This document shows positions 7,628-14,548 of a DNA stretch of 18,727 nt, piece by piece; positions within the stretch are counted from its first letter, which is position 1, and each line of letters opens with the position of its first letter. The position numbers and the translations under genes are program-made. The DNA is taken from assembly GCA_002389295.1 (NCBI GenBank), contig DGOE01000125.1, positions 1 through 18,727 on the forward strand, written 5' to 3'. The stretch is from Flavobacteriales bacterium UBA4474. GTDB lineage: Bacteria; Bacteroidota; Bacteroidia; Flavobacteriales_D; Sanyastnellaceae. The notes under the pieces were generated by a model. It saw nothing but the letters and a program-made list of their open reading frames with translations. It searched no databases and was not told the DNA's origin.

Positions 7628-9619
7628 ATGCGCCACGCATTCGGAACTGTCATTTTGGCCCTGTTGCTCGCCTCTACTGCGGCGGTCTGGCAATTGGGTG
7701 CCTTTGCGCCGCGCCCCATCATCTCAGCCCATGAAGGGCTCGAGGCCTACTTCCGAAACGATGTCCTCGGCGGATTGCCCGACACCATCAACGCCCTGTT
7801 TTACGGGTCGGGAAAATGCGCGGGCTGCCACGGGGAAGACCCCAATAACTACGCTTCACTCGCAGGCCAGTCCTTTCCCATGGAACCCATGTTGGATGCA
7901 TGGGACGTCAACGTGGTGGACGATTGGCGCAGTTCCATCATGGCCAACAGCACCAAGGATCCGTTCTGGCGCGCCAAAGTCCGGCATGAAGTGATCACCA
8001 ACCCCAGTCACGCAGCCGGACTTGAAGACAAGTGCACCAGCTGCCACGCACCTGTGGGCCATTTCGCCGCCCACCATGAGGGTGCCGAGTACTATTCACT
8101 GTTGGAGGCCATCACCGACAGCCTGGCCCTTGATGGCGTGAACTGTGCCGTGTGCCACCAACAAGATGCCGCCGGCATCGGTACCCGCTTCAGCGGAGAA
8201 ATGACCTTCGTGGAAGACACGATATACGGTCCCTACGGCGGCGGAAAGGACGAATACCCCGTGCAGTACCAGCCCATGCAGAGCTTCATCGGCTTCTTTC
8301 CCATGTACGGAGAGCACATGACCGAATCCGAAAGCTGTGCAGCGTGCCACAGCCTCATCACCAACAGCGTCGACCTCGAAGGTGAATACACCGGTGAAAC
8401 GGTCATAGAGCAGGCCACCTATCATGAGTGGGTCAACTCTGTGTTCTCAGCAGGACCCGAGCAGCAGGAGTGCCAAGGCTGTCACATGCCCCAAATCGAT
8501 GACCCTGTGGCCATCGCCAGCGGCTACGCCTGGTTGCAACCGCGGTCACCCTTTTCGCTCCACTACTTCGTGGGCGCCAACACCCACATGCTGCGCATGC
8601 TCCGCAACAACGTCGATTCCCTCGGTCTCAGCGCGACCGAGGACCAGTTCGACAGCACCATCGACCGTACGCTGGCCATGCTCGAAGAGCAGACCCTTGA
8701 CCTCACGGCTGCGCTGGTGCTCGACGACGGTTTGCCTCGGGTCGATGTGGAACTCACCAACAAAGCAGGGCACAAATTTCCCTCCGGCTATCCTGCCCGG
8801 CGGGCTTGGGTCGAAATGAAAATGACCGACCAATCCGGTCAAACCATTTTTCACTCGGGCGCTTGGAACCCCGAAACCGGTCACATCATCGGACAAGAGT
8901 ATGTGGCGTGGGAACCGCACCACGACCTGGTCTCCGACCCGAGCGAAGTGGTCATCTACGAGTTGGTCTTGGGGGATGTCAATGGCGACCCGACAACCTT
9001 GCTGGAAAGGGCACACAATCACTTGAAAGACAACAGAATGGCGCCGCGCGGTTTTACCACCGACCACGCCGTCTACGACACCACTGCCATCATTGGATCG
9101 GCATTGACCGACCCCAATTTCAACCGCAGCCCAACAGGGGAGGAGGGCACCGGCACGGATCGCATCAGTTACATGCTGCCCGATGGGTGGCAGGAAAGCG
9201 GGCAACTCGACATCGCGTGCACGGTGTGGTACCAAAGCCTGCCGCCCAAGTGGGTCGCTCCCATGCTTGAAATCCAGGGAGACAGTTTGATCGATGGATT
9301 CCGCAGCTTGTATGCCGAATTCGCCCCCACGCCGGAGCGGATCACGGGCGTCACCCTTTCGGAGACCATCAGCCAGGTCATGGACGTGCAGGCATCCGCA
9401 GCACTGACCGCTTACCCCAATCCGAGCAGCAGCGGCGCGGTCATGGTTGCATCTGCAGGCACCGCGCCCATTGGTTCGTTTGCACTGTACGATGCCCAAG
9501 GACGGCTTGTGGAATCCGGAACTTGCACCACCAACCGCCTGCGCATCGCGCTGCCAGCTGCCGGTCAATACATCTTCCGAAGTGAAGAAGGCCGCACCCT
9601 CAGATTGGTGCGCCGCTAA
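7628..9619 (+). CDS. Exported pentaheme c-type cytochrome with T9SS type A sorting domain
   Basis: The 663-residue product has an N-terminal signal peptide or anchor (hydrophobic 5-25). Five CxxCH heme-attachment motifs follow at residues 64 (CAGCH), 136 (CTSCH), 173 (CAVCH), 237 (CAACH) and 282 (CQGCH). WRSSIMANSTKDPFW near 100 and AGHKFPSGYPARR at 380-392 are patterns I associate with a family of secreted multiheme cytochromes. A beta-rich region follows and the protein ends in a T9SS sorting domain (about 594-663) with YPNPSSSG, LYDAQGRLV and a final LRLVRR. Hemes would be attached in the periplasm, and the tail predicts delivery to the cell surface or medium. Electron transfer is inferred; no substrate-binding site was recognised. 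ATG at 7628 is preferred over TTG at 7622. The gene lies directly behind a terminator and converges on the exonuclease gene. Confidence 0.92.
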   Translation: MRHAFGTVILALLLASTAAVWQLGAFAPRPIISAHEGLEAYFRNDVLGGLPDTINALFYGSGKCAGCHGEDPNNYASLAGQSFPMEPMLDAWDVNVVDDWRSSIMANSTKDPFWRAKVRHEVITNPSHAAGLEDKCTSCHAPVGHFAAHHEGAEYYSLLEAITDSLALDGVNCAVCHQQDAAGIGTRFSGEMTFVEDTIYGPYGGGKDEYPVQYQPMQSFIGFFPMYGEHMTESESCAACHSLITNSVDLEGEYTGETVIEQATYHEWVNSVFSAGPEQQECQGCHMPQIDDPVAIASGYAWLQPRSPFSLHYFVGANTHMLRMLRNNVDSLGLSATEDQFDSTIDRTLAMLEEQTLDLTAALVLDDGLPRVDVELTNKAGHKFPSGYPARRAWVEMKMTDQSGQTIFHSGAWNPETGHIIGQEYVAWEPHHDLVSDPSEVVIYELVLGDVNGDPTTLLERAHNHLKDNRMAPRGFTTDHAVYDTTAIIGSALTDPNFNRSPTGEEGTGTDRISYMLPDGWQESGQLDIACTVWYQSLPPKWVAPMLEIQGDSLIDGFRSLYAEFAPTPERITGVTLSETISQVMDVQASAALTAYPNPSSSGAVMVASAGTAPIGSFALYDAQGRLVESGTCTTNRLRIALPAAGQYIFRSEEGRTLRLVRR

Positions 9620-9642
9620 AGGCGGGCGCGCCCCCTTCCAGA

Positions 9643-10410
9643 TCAGCCTGTGTACTCCATAAACACAGGACAATGGTCGGAACCGTGGACATCGACCATG
9701 ATTTCAGCAGGGCCGCAATGGGCCATGGCTGAAGCTGAGGCCAGGAAGTAATCCAAGCGCCAGCCCACGTTCTTCTCACGCGCTCCGCCCCGGTAGCTCC
9801 ACCACGAATACTGCACGCGGTCGGGATTTTGGTGCCGCCAAACATCGGTGAAGCCGCCGTCCAACAGCGCGGTCATGCCGTCGATCTCCTCTTGGGTATA
9901 GCCTGGCGTCTTGTTGTAGTTCGCCTGAGGACGGGCCAAATCCACCGCTTGGTGGGCCACGTTGAGGTCTCCGCAACACAAGACCGGCTTATCGGCTGCG
10001 AGCCCCGCGAGGTATTCTCGAAAGAGCACGTCCCACCGCTTTCTAAACGGCAACCGCTTCAGCCCTGAAGAACTGTTCGGCGTATACACCGTCACAAAGT
10101 GGAAGCCGTCAAATTCTGCAGCCGTCACCCGGCCTTCGTCGTCCATGCCTTCGACGCCGATGCCATGGGTCACCGCCTTGGGCTCCACCCGCGACAAAAT
10201 GGCGGTGCCACTGTAGCCCTTTTTTACAGCGCTGGAACAGTAAACATGCCAATCCCCAGACAGGCCAAACAACGCCTCCCTGACTTGGTCATCCTGGGCT
10301 TTGGTCTCTTGTAAACCCAGCACATCCAACCCACTCTGGGCCAGCCATCCCTCAAAATCCTTTTTGACAACGGCGCGCACACCGTTTACGTTCCACGTTC
10401 CCAATTTCAT
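9643..10410 (-). CDS. xth: Exodeoxyribonuclease III (AP endonuclease family)
   Basis: The 255-residue cytoplasmic enzyme belongs to the exonuclease-endonuclease-phosphatase fold and acts in base excision repair at abasic sites and 3' blocked ends. Family residues are all visible: WNVNG (6-10) with Asn7, QETK with metal-binding Glu35, YTPN with Tyr109, GDLN with Asp148 and Asn150, WRLDYF with Asp220, and SDHCPV with catalytic His246. The length matches ExoIII (about 255-268). The ATG at 10410 gives the standard MKLGTWNVNG start; the frame stays open upstream but that part encodes no family sequence and overlaps the preceding gene. It is the last of five closely spaced minus-strand genes, 29 bases after the ATE1-like gene. 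No terminator was seen in the 23 bases between it and the converging cytochrome gene. Confidence 0.95.
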   Translation of the reverse strand: MKLGTWNVNGVRAVVKKDFEGWLAQSGLDVLGLQETKAQDDQVREALFGLSGDWHVYCSSAVKKGYSGTAILSRVEPKAVTHGIGVEGMDDEGRVTAAEFDGFHFVTVYTPNSSSGLKRLPFRKRWDVLFREYLAGLAADKPVLCCGDLNVAHQAVDLARPQANYNKTPGYTQEEIDGMTALLDGGFTDVWRHQNPDRVQYSWWSYRGGAREKNVGWRLDYFLASASAMAHCGPAEIMVDVHGSDHCPVFMEYTG

Positions 10411-10439
10411 GGGCGCAATCTCGCACAGCCCAACCGGAT

Positions 10440-11528
10440 TCAGGCCATCCCGTCCGGACGGGCCCAACCCCGCGCCACCAACTGCGCCAACAACAAGTCG
10501 ACATCGTCCGATTGATGCAACACCCGGCGCACCTGCAGCATCTCCATGAAATGGGCGCCCTCGGTCGCCAATCCGGCACTGTGGTCCATCCTGACCAGGT
10601 GGTTGAAGTCCTCCGTAGGCCCCACGTCCAACAAACGGAAGTCGCGTTGCACAGGCTCGTAACCCACGATCAAACGCCGGCCGTCGACCTCCGCCAGTTC
10701 CAAGAAATGGGGCAGGGTCAGGAACTCGAGCTGCCAAGGCGCCATATAGCCCAATGAGAAGTAGGGGTAGTAGCGCTCATTGAAGGAAATCCCCAATGAA
10801 TCCAGCCCTTCCTTGAGCCGAGTCATGGCACCGCGAACGCGCGCGCCGGTGGTCTCGGAAGGGTTGAAGCGCTTGTACACGCCCCACCGCTTGGTCGGCG
10901 TGTAGTACTCAAATTCACCAAGCTCGAGCTTGTAATCAAAGTCAGAGGGCAGGTCCAGCACATACCCGGGATAGTACCACTTGAATCCAGCAGAGCGGCC
11001 AAAGTCGATTTCCTTGAGCATGGTGTAAATGCCCAAACCGTATTGCCTGTAATCAGGATGCTGGAGGCCAATCAAACTGGCCATGGACTTCTCGCCCATG
11101 TCGAAGTAACTCACCGCCACCAAACGGTCACCATCGTATACACACACCTCCCGCGTATCGAACACCGTGCGGTGGAATCCACTCGTCAAATACTCGTTGA
11201 GGGTGGGGTGGATGAATCCCTTGAAACGGTGCTTGTGCAGGGCGTAGAGCGCTTCCTTTTCCGCATCCGGCTTGGCGGTGCCGATGCTCACGGTGAATTT
11301 TCGATCACAGCGGGCCAGCCGCTTGCGCTGGCTCTTGCGAAACGCAAACCTCTCGAGGTTCATGCGGATGTTCACCACACCGTAAATGCCCGACTCGATG
11401 CAGAGCAGGTCCACTTTGTACAGCATGACGCTGCCCCTGAACCAACCCGACGCCAGGTACTGGTCGTACCTGCTGCGGGCGAGTTTGCGGGGAAAGTGTG
11501 TCTGAACAAGCACGGCCCCAAGATACAA
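10440..11528 (-). CDS. ATE1/Bpt-like aminoacyl-tRNA-protein transferase (GNAT-type C-terminal domain)
   Basis: The protein is up to 362 residues. Residues about 95-210 resemble the ATE_C domain of arginyl/leucyl-tRNA-protein transferases: HKHRFKGFIHPTL, a DGDRLVAVSYFDMG strand, SLIGLQHPDYRQYGLGIYTM and WYYPGYVLDLPSDFDYK. Such enzymes move an amino acid from tRNA onto a protein N-terminus and so mark it for ClpS/ClpAP-type degradation. The cysteine-rich N-terminal domain of eukaryotic ATE1 is not evident. Residues 20-75 carry a different pattern (YDQYLASGWFRGSVMLY, then FAFRKSQRKR). The start is uncertain: TTG at 11528 or GTG at 11513, since the first ATG falls at residue 35 inside conserved-looking sequence. 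It follows the aldehyde dehydrogenase by about 32 bases. The fold call is fairly firm; the donor amino acid and true substrate are unknown, and a generic GNAT acyltransferase is the alternative. Confidence 0.7.
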   Translation of the reverse strand: MYLGAVLVQTHFPRKLARSRYDQYLASGWFRGSVMLYKVDLLCIESGIYGVVNIRMNLERFAFRKSQRKRLARCDRKFTVSIGTAKPDAEKEALYALHKHRFKGFIHPTLNEYLTSGFHRTVFDTREVCVYDGDRLVAVSYFDMGEKSMASLIGLQHPDYRQYGLGIYTMLKEIDFGRSAGFKWYYPGYVLDLPSDFDYKLELGEFEYYTPTKRWGVYKRFNPSETTGARVRGAMTRLKEGLDSLGISFNERYYPYFSLGYMAPWQLEFLTLPHFLELAEVDGRRLIVGYEPVQRDFRLLDVGPTEDFNHLVRMDHSAGLATEGAHFMEMLQVRRVLHQSDDVDLLLAQLVARGWARPDGMA

Positions 11529-11560
11529 CCCGCTTTACCAAGCGCGGGCGACAAGGGGCG

Positions 11561-13015
11561 TCAGAGATATCTGGAAAGCCACCTGACCAGGCGGGCCTTG
11601 GCCGGGTGAAAAGGACCAAACGAAATGGGAACCGACGTCAAGGGCCATCCCTTGCGGATCACACTGCGCTGATTGGACAGGGCTTCAAAAGCGGCGCGGC
11701 CATTGGAACGGCCCATGCCACTGGCTTGAATCCCACCAAACGGAAGGTCGGGATTGGAAACCTGCACCACCACTTCTCCCACACCCACAGTGCCTGAGCG
11801 CGTCGTATCCATCCACCGCGCCAACCGTTTCTTGTTGCTTGAAAACAAATAAAGCGACAAGGGCTGGTCCTTGACCTCGGCCACCTTAGGGCCCACTTCT
11901 TCGGGGTCACGCCAAGTCAACACCGGCAGGAGGGGACCAAACACCTCCTCTTGCATGACGCGCATGTCCATGGTCACCTCCCGCAAAATGGTGGGCGCCA
12001 TGAAGCGGGTGGCCTTGTCATATTGGCCTCCACACACGACCTGTGCTCCTTTGGCCACGGCATCCTCGAGCGTATCCACCAAGCGGTCAAACTGGGCGTC
12101 ATTGACAATGCGGCCGTATTCGGGAGATGAACCCGCATCGCCGTCAAAGCACAGGGTCCACCTGTCCATCACGGCCTTCAACACACTGTCTGCTGCATCC
12201 TCCTCGATGAGCAAATAGTCCGGGGCGATGCACACTTGGCCGGCATTGAGCGCCTTGCCCCATGCCACGCGGGATGCCACCTTGGCCGGTGACATCGTGC
12301 CGTCAATGATCGCGGGACTCTTGCCGCCCAACTCCAATGTCAACGGCGTCAGGTGCGCGGCCGCAGCCTGCATCACCTTCCGACCGGTCACCGTGCCGCC
12401 TGTAAAAAAGATGTGATCGAAAGGGAGTCCGGTAAGGTGGGCCGCCTCTGCAGGTCCCCCCATGACCACTTGCACCCAGTCATCGGGCAAGGACGCAGTG
12501 AGCCACTCCGCCATCACCTTGGAGGTTTCCGGGGTGTGTTCGGGTGGTTTCACCACCACGCGGTTTCCTGCAGCTATGGCCGAAATCACCGGCTTGATGG
12601 TCAGCAACAAAGGGAAATTCCAAGGAGAAATCACCAACACGACACCCTTGGGCTGGGGGACGATTTCAGATACTGTCCCCAACAAGTGCAGCGGCGTCGG
12701 CCGGCGGTCAGGACGCATCCAATCCCCCAGATTTCTCCGCACAAATTGGATCTCCTTGCGGATGGGAAAATATTCGGTCAAACGCGCCTCCGGCTCGGAT
12801 TTACCCAAGTCATGCGCCAGGGCTTCCAAAAGGGCATCCTCATGGACCTTCAGGCCATCCAACATCGCCGCCAAGATGCGCCGGCGTTCCTTCAAACTTG
12901 GAACAGCGTTTCGGCTGTGGGCAGCCTTCAGCTCGCCCAACATGGCATCCAACGCAGGATGAGACGCCACCGTGGGATCATTCTGTTGTGCCACCGCCAT
13001 GCCTGAATCCGTCAT
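11561..13015 (-). CDS. NAD(P)-dependent aldehyde dehydrogenase, class 3-like
   Basis: The 484-residue product oxidises aldehydes to carboxylic acids. Motifs appear in order: SPWNFP (130-135) with Asn133, KPPE with cofactor-binding Lys156, FTGG (204-207), catalytic Glu228 in LELGGKSP, and nucleophile Cys262 in NAGQVCIAPDYLL. EEVFGPLLPV and PFGGIQASGMG come later. The NAGQxCIAPDY form and the PWNFP/KPPE variants point to the ALDH3 branch (fatty and medium-chain or coniferyl aldehyde type) rather than the betaine or succinate-semialdehyde groups. The C-terminus is basic and amphipathic (ending LVRWLSRYL), which may touch membranes; this is inferred. Its ATG overlaps the stop codon of the SPFH gene as ATGA, a strong sign of translational coupling and so of a functional link to the membrane proteins upstream. 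The exact substrate cannot be read from sequence. Confidence 0.93.
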   Translation of the reverse strand: MTDSGMAVAQQNDPTVASHPALDAMLGELKAAHSRNAVPSLKERRRILAAMLDGLKVHEDALLEALAHDLGKSEPEARLTEYFPIRKEIQFVRRNLGDWMRPDRRPTPLHLLGTVSEIVPQPKGVVLVISPWNFPLLLTIKPVISAIAAGNRVVVKPPEHTPETSKVMAEWLTASLPDDWVQVVMGGPAEAAHLTGLPFDHIFFTGGTVTGRKVMQAAAAHLTPLTLELGGKSPAIIDGTMSPAKVASRVAWGKALNAGQVCIAPDYLLIEEDAADSVLKAVMDRWTLCFDGDAGSSPEYGRIVNDAQFDRLVDTLEDAVAKGAQVVCGGQYDKATRFMAPTILREVTMDMRVMQEEVFGPLLPVLTWRDPEEVGPKVAEVKDQPLSLYLFSSNKKRLARWMDTTRSGTVGVGEVVVQVSNPDLPFGGIQASGMGRSNGRAAFEALSNQRSVIRKGWPLTSVPISFGPFHPAKARLVRWLSRYL

Positions 13016-13998
13016 TCCTTGAGCAATTCCTTGATGCTGCCCACGCTGCCCATCATGCCGCTGGCTTCATAGGGCATGAAGACCACGCGCGACTTGTCAT
13101 TTGACGTGTCCATCATCTTCTCCAAGGCCTCGACGTAGCGGACGGCGATCAGGTACTGGGTGGGGTCTGCCTTGGTGTTGGCCACCGCCGCTGCCAATTT
13201 GCGGATCGCTTCGGCTTCGGCTTCAGCCACCTTCAACCGTGCTTCTGCGCGACCTGAAGCTTCCAAAACAGCCGCTTGACGCTGACCCTCAGCCTGGTTG
13301 ATGTCTGCGCCCTTGCGGCCTTCAGCCTCCAGAATGGCCGCGGTCTTGGTGCCCTCAGCCTCGATGATTTGCGCCCGGCGGCTGCGCTCGGCACGCATCT
13401 GCTTCTCCATGGCTTCCTTGATGTCCTGCGGCGGGTTGATGTCCTGCAACTCTACCCGGTTCACCTTGACCCCCCACTTGTTGGTGGCCTCATCGAGGAT
13501 CGCGCGCAACTTGGTATTGATTGTATCCCGGCTCGAAAGACATTCGTCCAAGTCCAACTCTCCCAGTACATTACGCAAGGTAGTCTGGGTCAATTTCTCA
13601 ATGGCATTGGGGAGGTTGTTGATCTCATAAACGCTCTTCACAGGGTCGACGATCTGGAAATAAATCAGCGCATTGATCTCCGTCACCACATTGTCTCGGG
13701 TGATCACACTCTGGCGGGGAAAGTCAAACACCGTCTCCCTCAGGTCAATCCGTTCGAGCATCTTGTACACCACAACGCGCTCTGCAAGGGCGTCCTCTTT
13801 GACATAGCGCCACACGCTGGGACGGGCCCTGTCCACAAAGGGGATGATGATGTTGATGCCCGCCGTCAAGGTCGTGCGGTAGCGGCCGAGCCGCTCAATC
13901 ACGAGGGCTTCGCTTTGTTTGACAATGCGCAAGCCGCGCACCACGATGACCGTGGCCAGGACGAGCAGTGTAATCGAGATAAAGGAAAAGCCTTCCAT
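13012..13998 (-). CDS. SPFH/band 7 membrane protein (stomatin/QmcA-like)
   Basis: The 328-residue product has one N-terminal hydrophobic helix (about 5-21). An SPFH/band 7 domain follows (about 22-200; SEALVIERLGRY, GINIIIPFVDR, SVITRDNVVTEI, ELQDINPPQDIKEAM). A long Ala/Glu/Arg-rich coiled coil runs over about 200-270 with repeated EAEG/RKGAD-type heptads. Proteins of this type assemble into large cage-like rings that organise membrane microdomains and often modulate FtsH or rhomboid-type proteases. The downstream position relative to an NfeD-like gene, 15 bases apart, is the classic NfeD-SPFH pair. The stop overlaps the aldehyde dehydrogenase start (ATGA). QmcA is the closest named relative by length and motif layout, but I do not assign a symbol because the paralogues are hard to separate by eye. 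Confidence 0.92.
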   Translation of the reverse strand: MEGFSFISITLLVLATVIVVRGLRIVKQSEALVIERLGRYRTTLTAGINIIIPFVDRARPSVWRYVKEDALAERVVVYKMLERIDLRETVFDFPRQSVITRDNVVTEINALIYFQIVDPVKSVYEINNLPNAIEKLTQTTLRNVLGELDLDECLSSRDTINTKLRAILDEATNKWGVKVNRVELQDINPPQDIKEAMEKQMRAERSRRAQIIEAEGTKTAAILEAEGRKGADINQAEGQRQAAVLEASGRAEARLKVAEAEAEAIRKLAAAVANTKADPTQYLIAVRYVEALEKMMDTSNDKSRVVFMPYEASGMMGSVGSIKELLKE

Positions 13999-14013
13999 GG
14001 TTCAAAAGGGGGT

Positions 14014-14496
14014 TCAGGAAATGGGGGTCACGATGAGCACATTGGACTCCACCCGGAGCACCTGCAGTTCATCGCCAACGGAATATTGCTCTGGAGAATT
14101 CAACGCGGTCTGGCCTTCGTCGCGCTGACCGGACCAGTCATTGGGAAACTCAATGAGCCAATCGTCGCCGTCCACACGGCCGCGGCCACGCCCGGTTCTT
14201 GCATCAAAATCCGCCGTCACGCGCACGCGCCGACCGGGCAAGGCATCCACTCCCGTGGCCACCGAATCACCACTGAACCAAGCACGCATGGCCAAGGGGC
14301 GCAAAAACACCAGCGAAAGGACGGCTCCGGCAGAAGCCGCGATGAATTGATACTCCCACCAATCGGTAAACATGGTGGAAATGCCACCTGCTATGGCTCC
14401 AACCGCAAGGGACCCCAAGACCAGACCCGGCACGAAAGCCTCGCCGATCAACAGCAGCAGCACCGCCAAAATCCACCAATGCCATTGTTCCATCAT
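14014..14496 (-). CDS. NfeD-like membrane protein (short form, C-terminal OB fold)
   Basis: The 160-residue product has hydrophobic segments at about residues 7-24, 27-41 and 49-66, then a soluble beta-rich tail (about 86-160). The tail shows the NfeD OB-fold pattern: GRRVRVTADFD, GRGRVDGDDW and VGDELQVLRVESNVLIVTPIS. It lacks the serine-protease domain of long NfeD proteins, so it is the short form that partners SPFH proteins. The start is ATG at 14496 (with ATG at 14493 next); a longer frame to 14559 would run into the divergent gene and encodes no family sequence. It is the first gene of the five-gene minus-strand run. A perfect TAnnTTTG element lies 35 bases upstream of the start codon. 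Confidence 0.9.
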   Translation of the reverse strand: MMEQWHWWILAVLLLLIGEAFVPGLVLGSLAVGAIAGGISTMFTDWWEYQFIAASAGAVLSLVFLRPLAMRAWFSGDSVATGVDALPGRRVRVTADFDARTGRGRGRVDGDDWLIEFPNDWSGQRDEGQTALNSPEQYSVGDELQVLRVESNVLIVTPIS

Positions 14497-14531
14497 GACG
14501 CCAAAATAGCGCACATGGTCCCAAAGCAGAC

Positions 14532-14539
14532 CAAAGCTA
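14532..14539 (-). promoter_or_regulatory. Candidate -7 element (TAGCTTTG) of the NfeD-SPFH operon
   Basis: The minus strand reads TAGCTTTG, a perfect match to the Bacteroidota -7 consensus TAnnTTTG, in the 52-base spacer between the NfeD-like gene and the divergent isoaspartyl peptidase gene. It would place transcription start about 25-30 bases before the NfeD start codon. No clear TTG-type -33 element is present at the usual spacing, and the upstream half would lie inside the divergent coding region, so the call is tentative. Confidence 0.35.
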
Positions 14540-14548
14540 CATTTCGGC

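Noticed and set aside
9620..9642. GGGCGCGCCC palindrome between the converging cytochrome and exonuclease genes, considered as a terminator
   Set aside because: It is a 10-base perfect palindrome with no loop and no T tract on either strand, partly just GC-rich spacer; not enough for a terminator.
8546..9673. A 375-codon minus-strand frame opposite the cytochrome gene
   Set aside because: It is antisense to a gene with five CxxCH motifs and a sorting domain, shows no recognisable motif, and would overlap the exonuclease gene end; treated as a shadow frame.
11529..11548. Small imperfect hairpin (CCCGCTT / AAGCGCGGG) just before the ATE1-like gene
   Set aside because: It has a bulge and no T tract; it could affect translation start but could equally be chance in GC-rich sequence.
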